This document shows positions 52,305 through 59,915 of a stretch of DNA of 59,915 nt, one piece after another; position 1 is the stretch's first letter; every line of letters begins with the position of its first letter. The DNA comes from Prevotella sp. KH2C16. GTDB taxonomy: Bacteria > Bacteroidota > Bacteroidia > Bacteroidales > Bacteroidaceae. Where the stretch lies: NCBI RefSeq assembly GCF_900113305.1, contig NZ_FOOW01000015.1, forward strand, positions 1-59,915, in the 5' to 3' direction. The notes below the pieces were generated by a model. It had not been told where the DNA came from. It saw nothing but the letters and a program-made list of their open reading frames with translations, and ran no database searches. Both the position numbers and the translations under genes were made by a program.

Positions 52305-53495
52305 TTACTCAAGCTTTGCCAATGTCTCTCTAATTCTTTTCAATGCTTTATAAATATTCTCGTCGCTTGTAGCATAGCTCATTCTGAAACAGTCATCGTC
52401 TCCGAAGGCTTCGCCGCCTACGATCGCAACATGTCCGACTTCAAGTAGGAGCATGGCAAGGTCATTGGAGTCCTTGATTTCCCTGCTGCCAAAGTGCTTG
52501 CCGTAAAAGTTGTTGCATTTAGGAAACAGATAGAAAGCTCCTTCTGGTTTATTGACTTCAAGACCGGGAATGTCTTTTGCAAGGCTGACAATGATATCGC
52601 GCCGGCGTCGGAAAGCCTGTCTCATTTCCTCTACGCATCCCTGGTCGAGTGTATACGCGGCTTCCGCGGCTTTCTGGCTAATGGAACTGGGGCCGCTGGT
52701 GTACTGTCCCTGAAGCTTGGCACAGCCTTTTACAATCCATTCCGGAGCTGCGAGATAGCCTATCCTCCAGCCTGTCATGGCATAGGCTTTTGAAACACCG
52801 TTGACGACTATCGAGCGTTCTTTCATGCCCGGAAATTGTGCGATGCTTTCGTGATGCCCGATATAGTTGATGTGCTCGTAAATTTCATCGGAAAGTACGA
52901 ATAGTCCTTGATGGCTTGCTATGACCTTGGCCAGTTCTTTCAATTCTTCTTTTGAATAGACCGATCCGGTAGGGTTGCTGGGTGAGCAGATAATTACCAT
53001 CTTTGTCCTTGAAGTGATGGCAGCCTCAAGCTGTCTGGGCAACATCTTGAAATTCTGTTCGAAACCAGTATCCACATATACAGGTATGCCCCCTGCAAGT
53101 TTTACCATTTGTGGGTAGCTTACCCAATATGGAACTGGGATGATGACTTCGTCTCCATCGTTAACCAAGGCAAAGATAGCATTGCAGACGCTTTGCTTTG
53201 CCCCATTTGAAACTAAAATCTCGCTGGGGGTATAGTCCAAGTCGTTCTCCCGCTTTAGCTTTCTCGCAATAGCCTCTCTTAAGGTGGCATACCCTGCTAC
53301 CGGAGAATATCTGGAATAGTTTTTGTCGATGGCCTCCTTAGCTGCTTCCTTGATGTAATCAGGCGTATTGAAATCTGGCTCGCCGACGCTCATATTGATT
53401 ACATCAATGCCGTTAGCTTTCATTTCGTTGCTTTTCTGCGACATCGCAAGAGTTGCAGAGGAGGCGAGACGATTCAGTCTGTCAGATAGTTTGGG
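52305..53495 (-). CDS. aspB: Aspartate aminotransferase-type PLP enzyme
   Basis: A fold-type I aminotransferase of about 396 residues: SVGEPDFNTPDYIKEAA, YSPVAGYATLREAIARK, ILVSNGAKQSVCNAI, CSPSNPTGSVYSKEEL, DEIYEHI, and VNGVSKAYAMTGWRIGYLA with the PLP lysine at 237. The subgroup Ib aspartate/prephenate aminotransferases fits best; the amino donor is not proven. ATG 53495 is chosen because the -7 box TACATTTG (53529-53522) covers the upstream frame. Confidence 0.9.
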   Translation of the reverse strand, partial: PKLSDRLNRLASSATLAMSQKSNEMKANGIDVINMSVGEPDFNTPDYIKEAAKEAIDKNYSRYSPVAGYATLREAIARKLKRENDLDYTPSEILVSNGAKQSVCNAIFALVNDGDEVIIPVPYWVSYPQMVKLAGGIPVYVDTGFEQNFKMLPRQLEAAITSRTKMVIICSPSNPTGSVYSKEELKELAKVIASHQGLFVLSDEIYEHINYIGHHESIAQFPGMKERSIVVNGVSKAYAMTGWRIGYLAAPEWIVKGCAKLQGQYTSGPSSISQKAAEAAYTLDQGCVEEMRQAFRRRRDIIVSLAKDIPGLEVNKPEGAFYLFPKCNNFYGKHFGSREIKDSNDLAMLLLEVGHVAIVGGEAFGDDDCFRMSYATSDENIYKALKRIRETLAKLE

Positions 53496-53521
53496 CATGG
53501 TCGTGTGATTGCTATTTTTTG

Positions 53522-53529
53522 CAAATGTA
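53522..53529 (-). promoter_or_regulatory. -7 box of aspB
   Basis: TACATTTG on the minus strand, 26 bases before ATG 53495. It shows aspB has its own promoter although it follows ribBA. Confidence 0.45.
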
Positions 53530-53603
53530 GCCATTTTTATCGTAAAAATGGAAAGATACTTACGGTAATTTGATAAAATGCCCGGATTTTTAACAGAATT
53601 GTA

Positions 53604-54815
53604 TCATTCAAGATGAAGGAGATGCCCCATCCTGTCGCGCTTGGTTTTCAAATAGTGTTCATTATATTTATTAGGTGTGATTTCAATAGGCACATTCTCT
53701 ACGATTTCAAGACCATAAGCCTCAAGCCCTACACGCTTTACGGGATTATTTGTCATCAGTCGCATCTTGTGGACGCCGAGGTGGCGCAGCATCTGAGCAC
53801 CGCAGCCATAGTCGCGCTCGTCGGGCTTGAAGCCGAGATGTACATTTGCATCTACGGTGTCGTAGCCTTCCTCTTGGAGCTTATATGCGGCAATCTTGTT
53901 CATCAAGCCGATTCCGCGCCCTTCTTGCTGCATATAGATAACCACGCCCTTTCCTTCTTTTTCTATCATTTGCATGGCCTTGTGGAGCTGTTCGCCACAG
54001 TCGCAACGGCGGCTGCCCAGAATGTCGCCGGTGGCACATGAGGAATGTACGCGCACAAGGATGGGCTCGTCTTCTTTCCAGTAGCCTTTCACGAGTGCCA
54101 TGTGCTCCATGCCGTTACTCTGCTGGCGGAAGGGAATCAGGTGGAAGTGTCCGTATTCTGTGGGCATGTTAACCTCTTCGCCCACTTCAATGATAGACTC
54201 TTTCTTTAAGCGGTAGGCTATCAGGTCCTTGATGGTAATGATTTTCAGTCTCCATTTCTGTGCGAGTTTTTGTAGCTCGGGCATGCGGGCCATGCTTCCA
54301 TCCTCATTCATAATCTCCATCAATGCACCGGCAGGATAGAGTCCGGCCAGCTTGCAAAGATCGATAGCCGCCTCGGTATGTCCACTGCGTCTCAGTACTC
54401 CATTGTCTTGTGCATAGAGGGGGTTGATATGCCCTGGTCTACCAAAAGTCTGCGGGGTTGAGTCTGGATCTGCAAGAGCCTTTATGGTCTCTGCACGGTC
54501 ATGAGTGGAGACACCAGTAGTGCAGCCTTCAAGTTTGTCAATGGTAATGGTAAAAGGTGTACCGAGGACAGAGGTGTTGTCTGCTACCTGATGAGGCAAG
54601 TCTAATTCCTCGCAACGGCTGAGCGTGATGGGCGCACAGAGCACGCCGCGTGCGTTTTTCAGCATGAAGTTCACTTTTTCAGGAGTAATCATTTCAGCTG
54701 CCGTGATGAGATCTCCCTCGTTCTCACGGTCTTCGTCGTCAACGACGATTACGAATTTGCCTTCCTTGAAGTCTTTTATGGCGTCTTCGATGCTACTCAG
54801 TTTGAAATCTCCCAT
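53604..54815 (-). CDS. ribBA: Bifunctional DHBP synthase / GTP cyclohydrolase II
   Basis: It makes both precursors of riboflavin. The 403 residues consist of a RibB domain ([20 protein letters not shown], then [20 protein letters not shown] and HTEAAIDL) and a RibA domain with the zinc site [20 protein letters not shown] and [20 protein letters not shown]. Both halves look complete. It lies 41 bases after the LptF/G gene. No FMN riboswitch was seen in that gap. Confidence 0.95.
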   Translation of the reverse strand: MGDFKLSSIEDAIKDFKEGKFVIVVDDEDRENEGDLITAAEMITPEKVNFMLKNARGVLCAPITLSRCEELDLPHQVADNTSVLGTPFTITIDKLEGCTTGVSTHDRAETIKALADPDSTPQTFGRPGHINPLYAQDNGVLRRSGHTEAAIDLCKLAGLYPAGALMEIMNEDGSMARMPELQKLAQKWRLKIITIKDLIAYRLKKESIIEVGEEVNMPTEYGHFHLIPFRQQSNGMEHMALVKGYWKEDEPILVRVHSSCATGDILGSRRCDCGEQLHKAMQMIEKEGKGVVIYMQQEGRGIGLMNKIAAYKLQEEGYDTVDANVHLGFKPDERDYGCGAQMLRHLGVHKMRLMTNNPVKRVGLEAYGLEIVENVPIEITPNKYNEHYLKTKRDRMGHLLHLE

Positions 54816-54856
54816 AGTTTTTATTTCTACTTTTTGATATATACCTTAATATATTA

Positions 54857-56767
54857 TTATAAATCACCTTGGATGATGGTGCCAATCCTTGAAATAATAT
54901 TCGCGTTAGTTTGCCGGATGACTCTTAAATCTCTCAGAAGCCTTAGCCTAAATCGCCACATCCTGAAATAGAAGAAAATGCCGGCAGGTATGCAAATAGC
55001 CGCAACCACATTCATCCATTGTCGTTCGAATGGGCGGGTATGGGCCTTAGTTGCGATAATGGGGTAGGTGTTTAGTTCTGTGAGTATCACCTTGTCGCGT
55101 GTGTTCGAGAGGTCTTCTATGATAGTCTCTAACTCTTCCCCGATATGTTCTATCTCATGGTCAGGGTTGTATCTGAAGAAGACCTTGATGGCGTCTGGAG
55201 CAGCCTTGAGGTTCTTCTTTTGCGAATACCTTACGATTCTGGAGCTGATATCGCGTAGTTTCTTGGCGTCTTCAACATAGTCAGGATTTTGTATGATGAC
55301 CTCCTTGCCGTAGACATGGCGCTTTACGCGAAGTCCCATCATGCGCATGAATAGGTTTTTCCAGATGTCAAAGTTGAAGACCACGGAGTCGTTATTGGCC
55401 TTATAGGTTACGAAAACTGCAAGGGGAATCAGCACGGCTGGAGCAAGCGCCTTGCCGAACCATATCGCCCAGATACTGTCTCGTGCCATCTTGGACCCTG
55501 TGTTGTCGAGAATATAGAAGACGATGTAGACGAGTACGGCAGCGATGATTGGCACGCCAAGTCCGCCCTTCCGGATAATCGTGCCCAGAGGTGCCCCGAT
55601 AAAGAAGAATATCAAGCAAGATAAGGCAAGCGTGAACTTGCTCCATTCTTCTATCTTATGCCGTCGGATTAGCCAGTCTCCGTCATTGGTTATCAGTTGT
55701 TTGAATTCCAAGTCCATGACTTCCTGTTGTGCCTTGGATAGGGCAGTATTGAAAGTGGCTCGCTTTTCCGTATCTGTCTGTCTGGCGAAAAGAGAGTCAA
55801 AGTTTACCTTTTGGCTCTTTATGATTTTCAGGACTTGCAAGGAGTCTTTCTTCGAAATACTGTCCTTGCGATAATAAGACATCCTTGCGCTTGCCATGTA
55901 TGACTGCCCTATGCTGTCGTAATGGATGGTCATCGAGTCGATATCGTTGCTCAGTTGTTTCAGGTTCTTTCCCCGCCAGTTGTTTGAGAGGCTGGAAGCA
56001 TCGGTCATATTGAAGTCTCCGTCAAAGTCAAGTATGATTTTTTTTGCGACGAAAGACTCGCGGCGGTAGGGTACGGCAGCACTGTTCCCAAATTCAGACG
56101 ACTGCATATTTTCAAACCATTCGCCACTATAAAGACTCAGTAAGAGATGCTTCTTCTCTGCCGTAGACTGCAACATTCCTGAATCTGCGAGAATGATGGC
56201 CTGATCCTCGTAGCTTCCAGTCATCCGGTAAATCATGATTCCATACAACTTGCCAGTTTGCAAATCCTTTTTCTGTACATAGATATTGCAGTTTGGGATG
56301 CCGTCATAGAAGATTCCTTCCGGTATTTCGAGTTCCGGACTTTTCTGTTTCATGGAAATCAAGAGCTGTGTTATCTTCTGGCTCGCTTTAGGTCCGATAT
56401 TGTTTTGGAAGATAAATGATACGAACATAATAAAAACGGAGAATACGATAAGCGATCGGAAAGTCTGCATCAATGAAATCCCCGCCGCCTTGATGGCCGT
56501 CAACTCACTGCTCTCCCCGAGGTTTCCAAAAGAAATCAATGAGGATAGTAGCAAGGCCAAAGGAAGGGCTTGGGGCACCATCATCAAGCTCATATACCAG
56601 AAGAACTGTCCCAGAATGTCTATCGTGAGGCCTTTCCCGATAAGTTGATCCACATACTGCCATAAGAATTGCATCATCAGTACGAACAGACTGATGAAGA
56701 AGGAACCTATGAAGAGCAGCAGGAACTGCCTGAGAATGAAGATGTCTAATTTCTTTATTCGAAACAT
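54857..56767 (-). CDS. LptF/LptG-type permease of the lipopolysaccharide exporter
   Basis: The 636-residue protein has the YjgP/YjgQ family plan: N-terminal spans (LDIFILRQFLLLFIGSFFIS, then FFWYMSLMMVPQALPLALLL), a periplasmic beta-domain (GIFYDGIPNCNIYVQKKD) and C-terminal spans (FTLALSCLIFFFIGAPLGTI). About 130 further residues lie around the last spans, a Bacteroidota extension compared with the usual 360. It moves lipopolysaccharide from the inner membrane to the Lpt bridge; F or G cannot be told. It leads the ribBA transcript. Confidence 0.9.
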   Translation of the reverse strand: MFRIKKLDIFILRQFLLLFIGSFFISLFVLMMQFLWQYVDQLIGKGLTIDILGQFFWYMSLMMVPQALPLALLLSSLISFGNLGESSELTAIKAAGISLMQTFRSLIVFSVFIMFVSFIFQNNIGPKASQKITQLLISMKQKSPELEIPEGIFYDGIPNCNIYVQKKDLQTGKLYGIMIYRMTGSYEDQAIILADSGMLQSTAEKKHLLLSLYSGEWFENMQSSEFGNSAAVPYRRESFVAKKIILDFDGDFNMTDASSLSNNWRGKNLKQLSNDIDSMTIHYDSIGQSYMASARMSYYRKDSISKKDSLQVLKIIKSQKVNFDSLFARQTDTEKRATFNTALSKAQQEVMDLEFKQLITNDGDWLIRRHKIEEWSKFTLALSCLIFFFIGAPLGTIIRKGGLGVPIIAAVLVYIVFYILDNTGSKMARDSIWAIWFGKALAPAVLIPLAVFVTYKANNDSVVFNFDIWKNLFMRMMGLRVKRHVYGKEVIIQNPDYVEDAKKLRDISSRIVRYSQKKNLKAAPDAIKVFFRYNPDHEIEHIGEELETIIEDLSNTRDKVILTELNTYPIIATKAHTRPFERQWMNVVAAICIPAGIFFYFRMWRFRLRLLRDLRVIRQTNANIISRIGTIIQGDL

Positions 56768-56806
56768 TTCAATCCTTTATCGTATTGCCATGCGGATTAT
56801 CAGTTG

Positions 56807-56814
56807 CAAAAGTA
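56807..56814 (-). promoter_or_regulatory. -7 box of the LptF/G gene
   Basis: TACTTTTG on the minus strand, 39 bases before ATG 56767. Confidence 0.45.
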
Positions 56815-56927
56815 GCACAAAAATATAAGAAACTCCCCGATTTTTAGATTTTTAATTTTCTGATGGGTGGAGAATTTTGTGCTAAGAAGCTTTTTCTGTA
56901 GACGAAAAAGAAAATCATCTTGTTTTT

Positions 56928-56959
56928 TTTGGCGATTTAAAAATTAAATGTTACCTTTG
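56928..56959 (+). promoter_or_regulatory. Promoter of tRNA-Met
   Basis: TTTG 56928-56931, 20 bases, TACCTTTG 56952-56959. Confidence 0.65.
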
Positions 56960-56989
56960 CACCCGCAATCCCATCAGCCGATGGGTAAC

Positions 56990-57063
56990 GGCGGGATAGC
57001 TCAGCTGGTTAGAGCGTCGGATTCATAATCCGGAGGTCGTGGGTTCGGGTCCCACCCCCGCTA
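56990..57063 (+). tRNA. tRNA-Met (anticodon CAT, elongator type)
   Basis: The cloverleaf: acceptor GGCGGGA / CCCCGCT (one A-C mismatch at the last pair, one G-T at the first), D stem GCTC/GAGC, anticodon stem TCGGA/TCCGG with loop TTCATAA, T stem GTGGG/CCCAC with loop TTCGGGT. The discriminator is A and CCA is not encoded. The anticodon stem lacks the three G-C pairs of the initiator, so fMet is excluded. A lysidine-modified tRNA-Ile with the same anticodon cannot be fully excluded. Confidence 0.88.
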
Positions 57064-57076
57064 CATTGATTATCAG

Positions 57077-57104
57077 GGAGTTACAGCGATGTAACTCCTT
57101 TTTT
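57077..57104 (+). terminator. Terminator after tRNA-Met
   Basis: GGAGTTAC / GTAACTCC with loop AGCGAT, then TTTTTT. Confidence 0.8.
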
Positions 57105-57113
57105 GTTTCCATC

Positions 57114-57135
57114 GGTGAACTTTTGGTGAACTTTC
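57114..57135 (+). repeat. Direct 11-bp repeat GGTGAACTTTT/GGTGAACTTTC
   Basis: Two adjacent near-identical 11-mers directly after the tRNA-Met terminator. Direct repeats of this kind next to a tRNA can be recombinase arm sites of integrated elements; that is a suggestion only. Confidence 0.4.
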
Positions 57136-57247
57136 CGAAAGAGAAGCTACGAAATGAAAACTTATGAAATTTCACCTTGAAGGGGAATCTCTCAGAAAAA
57201 CGCAAGTGAAAAAGAATTAAAACGCTTGCCACATCAAAAATAATATT

Positions 57248-57440
57248 TATATTTGCAAAAAACAATTACTGACAATGGCGTAGGAAAAAGAACAGTTCAA
57301 AGGAAGAATAAGGAACATTTTAACATATCAGATGTGCAGTAACTTGGGCGGCCACTTTGCGTAGGTCAACTGGGTCAGTTTCGAGTGGATTTTCCACCTT
57401 ATTGGCTTGTTCACTATTCCAAAAGACCAAGTCGTATAGT
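57248..57440 (+). other. Promoter-like box followed by a broken reading frame
   Basis: TATATTTG (57248-57255) with TTGC 18 bases before it resembles a promoter. From ATG 57275 one frame runs to about 57440 and is interrupted only by two TAG codons (MA-stop-EKEQFKGRIRNIL...). It may be a decayed gene or chance. The rest of the 412-base gap shows no gene. Confidence 0.25.
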
Positions 57441-57475
57441 ATTATTAACGGATGAGCCTTAAATTTCATCTCCCC

Positions 57476-58192
57476 TTATTCTTCCTTAAATAATCTGTCA
57501 AACTCATCTTCGGGCAAGAGGTAGCGGAGGTAATACATAGCAAACTTACGGTTGATAGAATCGGGTGTATTACGCATACGCCTGACGGCATGGGGAGGGA
57601 GATAATGTTCAACAAAATGTCCTTTGGGATAAAGGCTGTCTCTTTTCCATGTCTGTTTATTTCTTTCTTCTATGTCATCTCCAGAAATAATACGGTGTAA
57701 GAAAACCGGTACAGGCTTCTCTTTTGTACCATAAGACTTGTCCCTCCACTGCTTTTTATTTACATAGATAGAAAGTTCCATTCTGTCTCTCCTCAAAGAC
57801 TGTTGAGTTTTTGCAGCATCGTAATGGCGTCCATGTAAGCCTGAAAAGAAATCTATTCCGTATATCCACACTATTCCAAAATACTTCTTATATTGAGATA
57901 TATAGAACACTTCCATTTCAGCGAAAATCGTTGCCCGGTTTTTATAGAAATCAATTGATTTACCTGTATGAAAGTTATCTCCGTTAAAAAAGTCTTCTGC
58001 TATGTTATCGGGGAGTTTTATAATAAGGCTATCCCATCCTTGAACATAAGTGTCCGTATACGCTACAGCCTCACGGTTACCTTTAAAGTATTCAAAAACT
58101 GGTCGGCAAAGATGAAACAATGCTGGACCAATAACGAATATAGCTAATGCCTGGAAAGAATACAGCAACCATCTTTGTTTGTCAAATTTCAT
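57476..58192 (-). CDS. Membrane-anchored protein of unknown function beside the PAAR-like gene
   Basis: The 238-residue product has one N-terminal membrane span (about 10-30, YSFQALAIFVIGPALFHLC). A charged, tyrosine- and phenylalanine-rich soluble part follows (IDFYKNRATIFAEMEVFYIS, and YLPPHAVRRMRNTPDSINRK). No family is recognised. It overlaps the PAAR-like gene by 11 bases, so the two are made together; it could be an immunity or delivery partner (inference). The DNA is clearly AT-richer than the core genome. Confidence 0.65.
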   Translation of the reverse strand: MKFDKQRWLLYSFQALAIFVIGPALFHLCRPVFEYFKGNREAVAYTDTYVQGWDSLIIKLPDNIAEDFFNGDNFHTGKSIDFYKNRATIFAEMEVFYISQYKKYFGIVWIYGIDFFSGLHGRHYDAAKTQQSLRRDRMELSIYVNKKQWRDKSYGTKEKPVPVFLHRIISGDDIEERNKQTWKRDSLYPKGHFVEHYLPPHAVRRMRNTPDSINRKFAMYYLRYLLPEDEFDRLFKEE

Positions 58193-59486
58193 CTGATATT
58201 ATTTGGGATTTATTTACATCAAGAGTATGAGTTTCTTTTATTATAGGGATAATTTCATCCTGCGCCATATTAAATTCTTTATTTTTATATTTACTATCAA
58301 CAAACATACTAACAAAAGAACCGCCAACACTTAAGCCGAATCCGATGATGCCTCCAACGATTTTTCCTTTAGCATATTGAGCATCTCGTGCAGCTTGCCC
58401 TGCTACTTTATTTGCATGATTGGCTTTCTGTCTGGCACCAGTAGCACGGCCTTTCATTTTTTTGCTGGAGTTGTTGGAAAGTTTTTCCATCCTCCTTACG
58501 GCATTTTCTTCCGCCTTCTGGCTTGCTCGACTTGCAACTTCAGAAATCTTTTGCGTCTCTTTCATGCCATTCCCTGCCTCCATAGTCGATGATACGGTTC
58601 CACCATCCATTTTTTGAGGAGAAATCCGATGTCCACCTTCTTGAATGATTTCCCCCGATACTGTAGTTTCTGCTATTTCTTCTGTTTCACCTTCATAATC
58701 ATATTTGAATTCAGAATCGGTTTTTAACATATCAAACTGGTCTATATAGAAGTCATCATAACCTTTAATACCATCGCCTATAGCCAATGTCGCTGTTATC
58801 GCCAATGAAACAGGATTGGCAGCTCCTGTCAAACCTCCAATACATCCTTGAATAAGTTGATTTTTCATTTCCTCAGAAATGATGCTACTATTATTATCAG
58901 CTATCATACGAGCAGCTCGTGATGCCAATCCGTCATCAATGATAGGGGTTACAACTCCTCCTTGTGAACAAGAGAAGAATGAATGCGACAGAATAGCCTG
59001 CTCTCCTTCTATAATAGTGTCCGGTTGTGCTATCTTCCACGTAGAATCCATAGATACATCACAAAGGTGTGATGTGTCATAGCCTAATTTTATGGAGCTT
59101 CCAACAAAAGTGGCACATCCAATTGCCAGAGCTGCTGTAAGTGCGCCTTCTGCTGCGGGAACAATAGCTGCTCCGATTCCTGCAACGATACCTCCAGCCA
59201 AGCCTCCGGTAGCAACTGTTGCTGCAGCGACTGCAATAACTCCAGCCACAATAACAGCACCCATTGCCACACCGACAAGGAAAGTCATCAATCCTCCCCA
59301 TTTCATCATCGGAACTCTGCAACAAAAGCAATCACTGATTTTACAATCAACGATACGCAATATAGGTTTGTCATCATGTGATATAGCAGAGCATATTCTA
59401 GATGGAGTTCCTATCTTTAAAGGAGTTGGTTTTGTCATGTTAGTACAAACAATATTTGTACCCATGAGGATATATTGGCTGCTCAT
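58182..59486 (-). CDS. PAAR-like (DUF4280) protein with inserted hydrophobic segment
   Basis: The 434-residue protein begins with the first half of a PAAR-like domain (MSSQYILMGTNIVCTNMTKP, cysteines at DCKISDCFCC). A Gly/Ala-rich hydrophobic stretch interrupts it (about 63-125: FLVGVAMGAVIVAGVIAVAA, LAIGCATFVG). The second half resumes with IEGEQAILSHSFFSCSQGGV followed by VTPIIDDG. A polar, Lys/Ala-rich coiled region follows (about 320-390), then a second hydrophobic piece near the end. PAAR-like proteins cap the spike of contractile injection systems and carry effectors. No other such genes are in the window, and no toxin domain is recognised. Confidence 0.65.
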   Translation of the reverse strand: MSSQYILMGTNIVCTNMTKPTPLKIGTPSRICSAISHDDKPILRIVDCKISDCFCCRVPMMKWGGLMTFLVGVAMGAVIVAGVIAVAAATVATGGLAGGIVAGIGAAIVPAAEGALTAALAIGCATFVGSSIKLGYDTSHLCDVSMDSTWKIAQPDTIIEGEQAILSHSFFSCSQGGVVTPIIDDGLASRAARMIADNNSSIISEEMKNQLIQGCIGGLTGAANPVSLAITATLAIGDGIKGYDDFYIDQFDMLKTDSEFKYDYEGETEEIAETTVSGEIIQEGGHRISPQKMDGGTVSSTMEAGNGMKETQKISEVASRASQKAEENAVRRMEKLSNNSSKKMKGRATGARQKANHANKVAGQAARDAQYAKGKIVGGIIGFGLSVGGSFVSMFVDSKYKNKEFNMAQDEIIPIIKETHTLDVNKSQIISDEI

Positions 59487-59684
59487 ACTTTTAATCTATT
59501 GCTCGAATATTACATTGAATAGTTAGACTCACATTATTCAACACCTCTTCTATAATATGACTTTCAGCTTCTTTAATATAGTTCTCGGCACAGTTGCAAA
59601 TATCCGTGGCATAATTTTGTAGTATAGGCCGATATTTTCTTGTTTGATGCTTAAAAGTTCATGAGATGCATTAACTTTGCACCC

Positions 59685-59915
59685 ATGAGTAAGCAAACAG
59701 CATTTGATTACAAGATTCTGGCCAGTTACCTTCTTCCCAAAGGTATACTTGAGTTCTTTGACGTGACAGACGTTCGTGAAGACCACACAGGCATTATTGA
59801 AGAGACTAGTGATGAGCGTGTCCTTCTCCATATCTATCTTGACGAGAATGACGCTCGTGAAGAAGAGTGGCATGACCTTAAGCCTAATGGTTTCACAGAA
59901 AGCCGTCAGGTTAAT
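59685..59915 (+). CDS. ISAon1-type transposase N-terminal region protein, cut by the window end
   Basis: The frame begins at ATG 59685 (MSKQTAFDYKILASYLLPKG) and is open at the window end; 77 codons are visible. The sequence ILEFFDVTDVREDHTGIIEE and LHIYLDENDAREEEWHDLKP fits the small upstream protein of ISAon1-type elements, which precedes the DDE transposase. A box TAACTTTG (59672-59679) lies just ahead. Identification is from memory of the family. The gap 59487-59684 should hold its left end, but the exact repeat was not found. Confidence 0.6.
   Translation, partial: MSKQTAFDYKILASYLLPKGILEFFDVTDVREDHTGIIEETSDERVLLHIYLDENDAREEEWHDLKPNGFTESRQVN

Noticed and set aside
56990..57063. Initiator tRNA-fMet
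   Set aside because: The anticodon stem lacks the three consecutive G-C pairs and there is no 1-72 mismatch of the initiator type.
59550..59873. A 107-codon minus-strand frame at the window end
   Set aside because: It lies opposite the transposase-related frame at 59685, which has a recognisable family pattern and an upstream box.

Overview
The window looks like chromosomal DNA of a Bacteroidales bacterium, most likely of the Prevotella group. Three things point there. Most genes are preceded by the Bacteroidota promoter (TTTG or TTGC, about 19-21 bases, then TAnnTTTG). Family content is typical: DUF6078, DUF4831, GH127, a Ton operon with two ExbD genes, and an exported lipoprotein flavodoxin. 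Shine-Dalgarno sequences are rare. Most of the window is GC-balanced housekeeping DNA; the last 3 kb are clearly AT-richer.

Layout. 1-300: cut end of an IS982-type element. 348-5581: DUF6078 protein, tRNA-Val, purB, a pseudouridine synthase with a long Gly/Tyr/Arg repeat tail, asnS. 6029-12642: outer-membrane barrel protein, then a minus-strand block (antiporter, LolD-like ATPase, CvfB-like protein, LolA-like protein). 12762-26864: asd, GH20 hexosaminidase, rlpA, gdhA, a receiver-PPDK_N fusion, a membrane MutS homologue, aqpZ, FucP-like permease, fba. 27288-34171: DUF4831, NAD(P)HX repair enzyme, then an hpt-adk-obgE-pgeF-M23 run. 34324-42613: stand-alone AICAR transformylase, small proteins, an HGSNAT-like membrane acyltransferase, GH127, rplS, and a 5'-nucleotidase split over two genes. 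42805-56767: small membrane proteins, a lipoprotein flavodoxin plus TonB receptor pair, the exbB-exbD-exbD-tonB-pstS-like-TPR operon, an aminotransferase, ribBA, and an LptF/G permease. 56990-59915: tRNA-Met followed by an AT-rich accessory segment with a PAAR-like protein, its overlapping partner, and the start of a second insertion sequence.

Most unusual feature: seven intergenic regions carry arrays of 3 to 8 hexamers placed exactly every 11 bp, mostly alternating with their reverse complement. The hexamer differs between arrays (TTACCA/TGGTAA, CTTTTA/TAAAAG, GTTTCA/TGAAAC, ATTTTG/CAAAAT). The geometry is constant, and the 5-bp spacer inside the palindromes keeps returning to a GCCG-like sequence. 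Each array lies beside at least one gene 3' end and none is in a divergent promoter region. I do not recognise this as a named element.

How the genes work together: the outer membrane barrel proteins depend on the Ton operon for energy; the LolA/LolD-like and LptF/G genes concern envelope traffic; purB, AICAR transformylase, hpt, adk and pgeF cover purine synthesis and salvage; GH20, GH127 and the FucP-like permease are consistent with glycan use. All assignments are by reading motifs; no database search was run.
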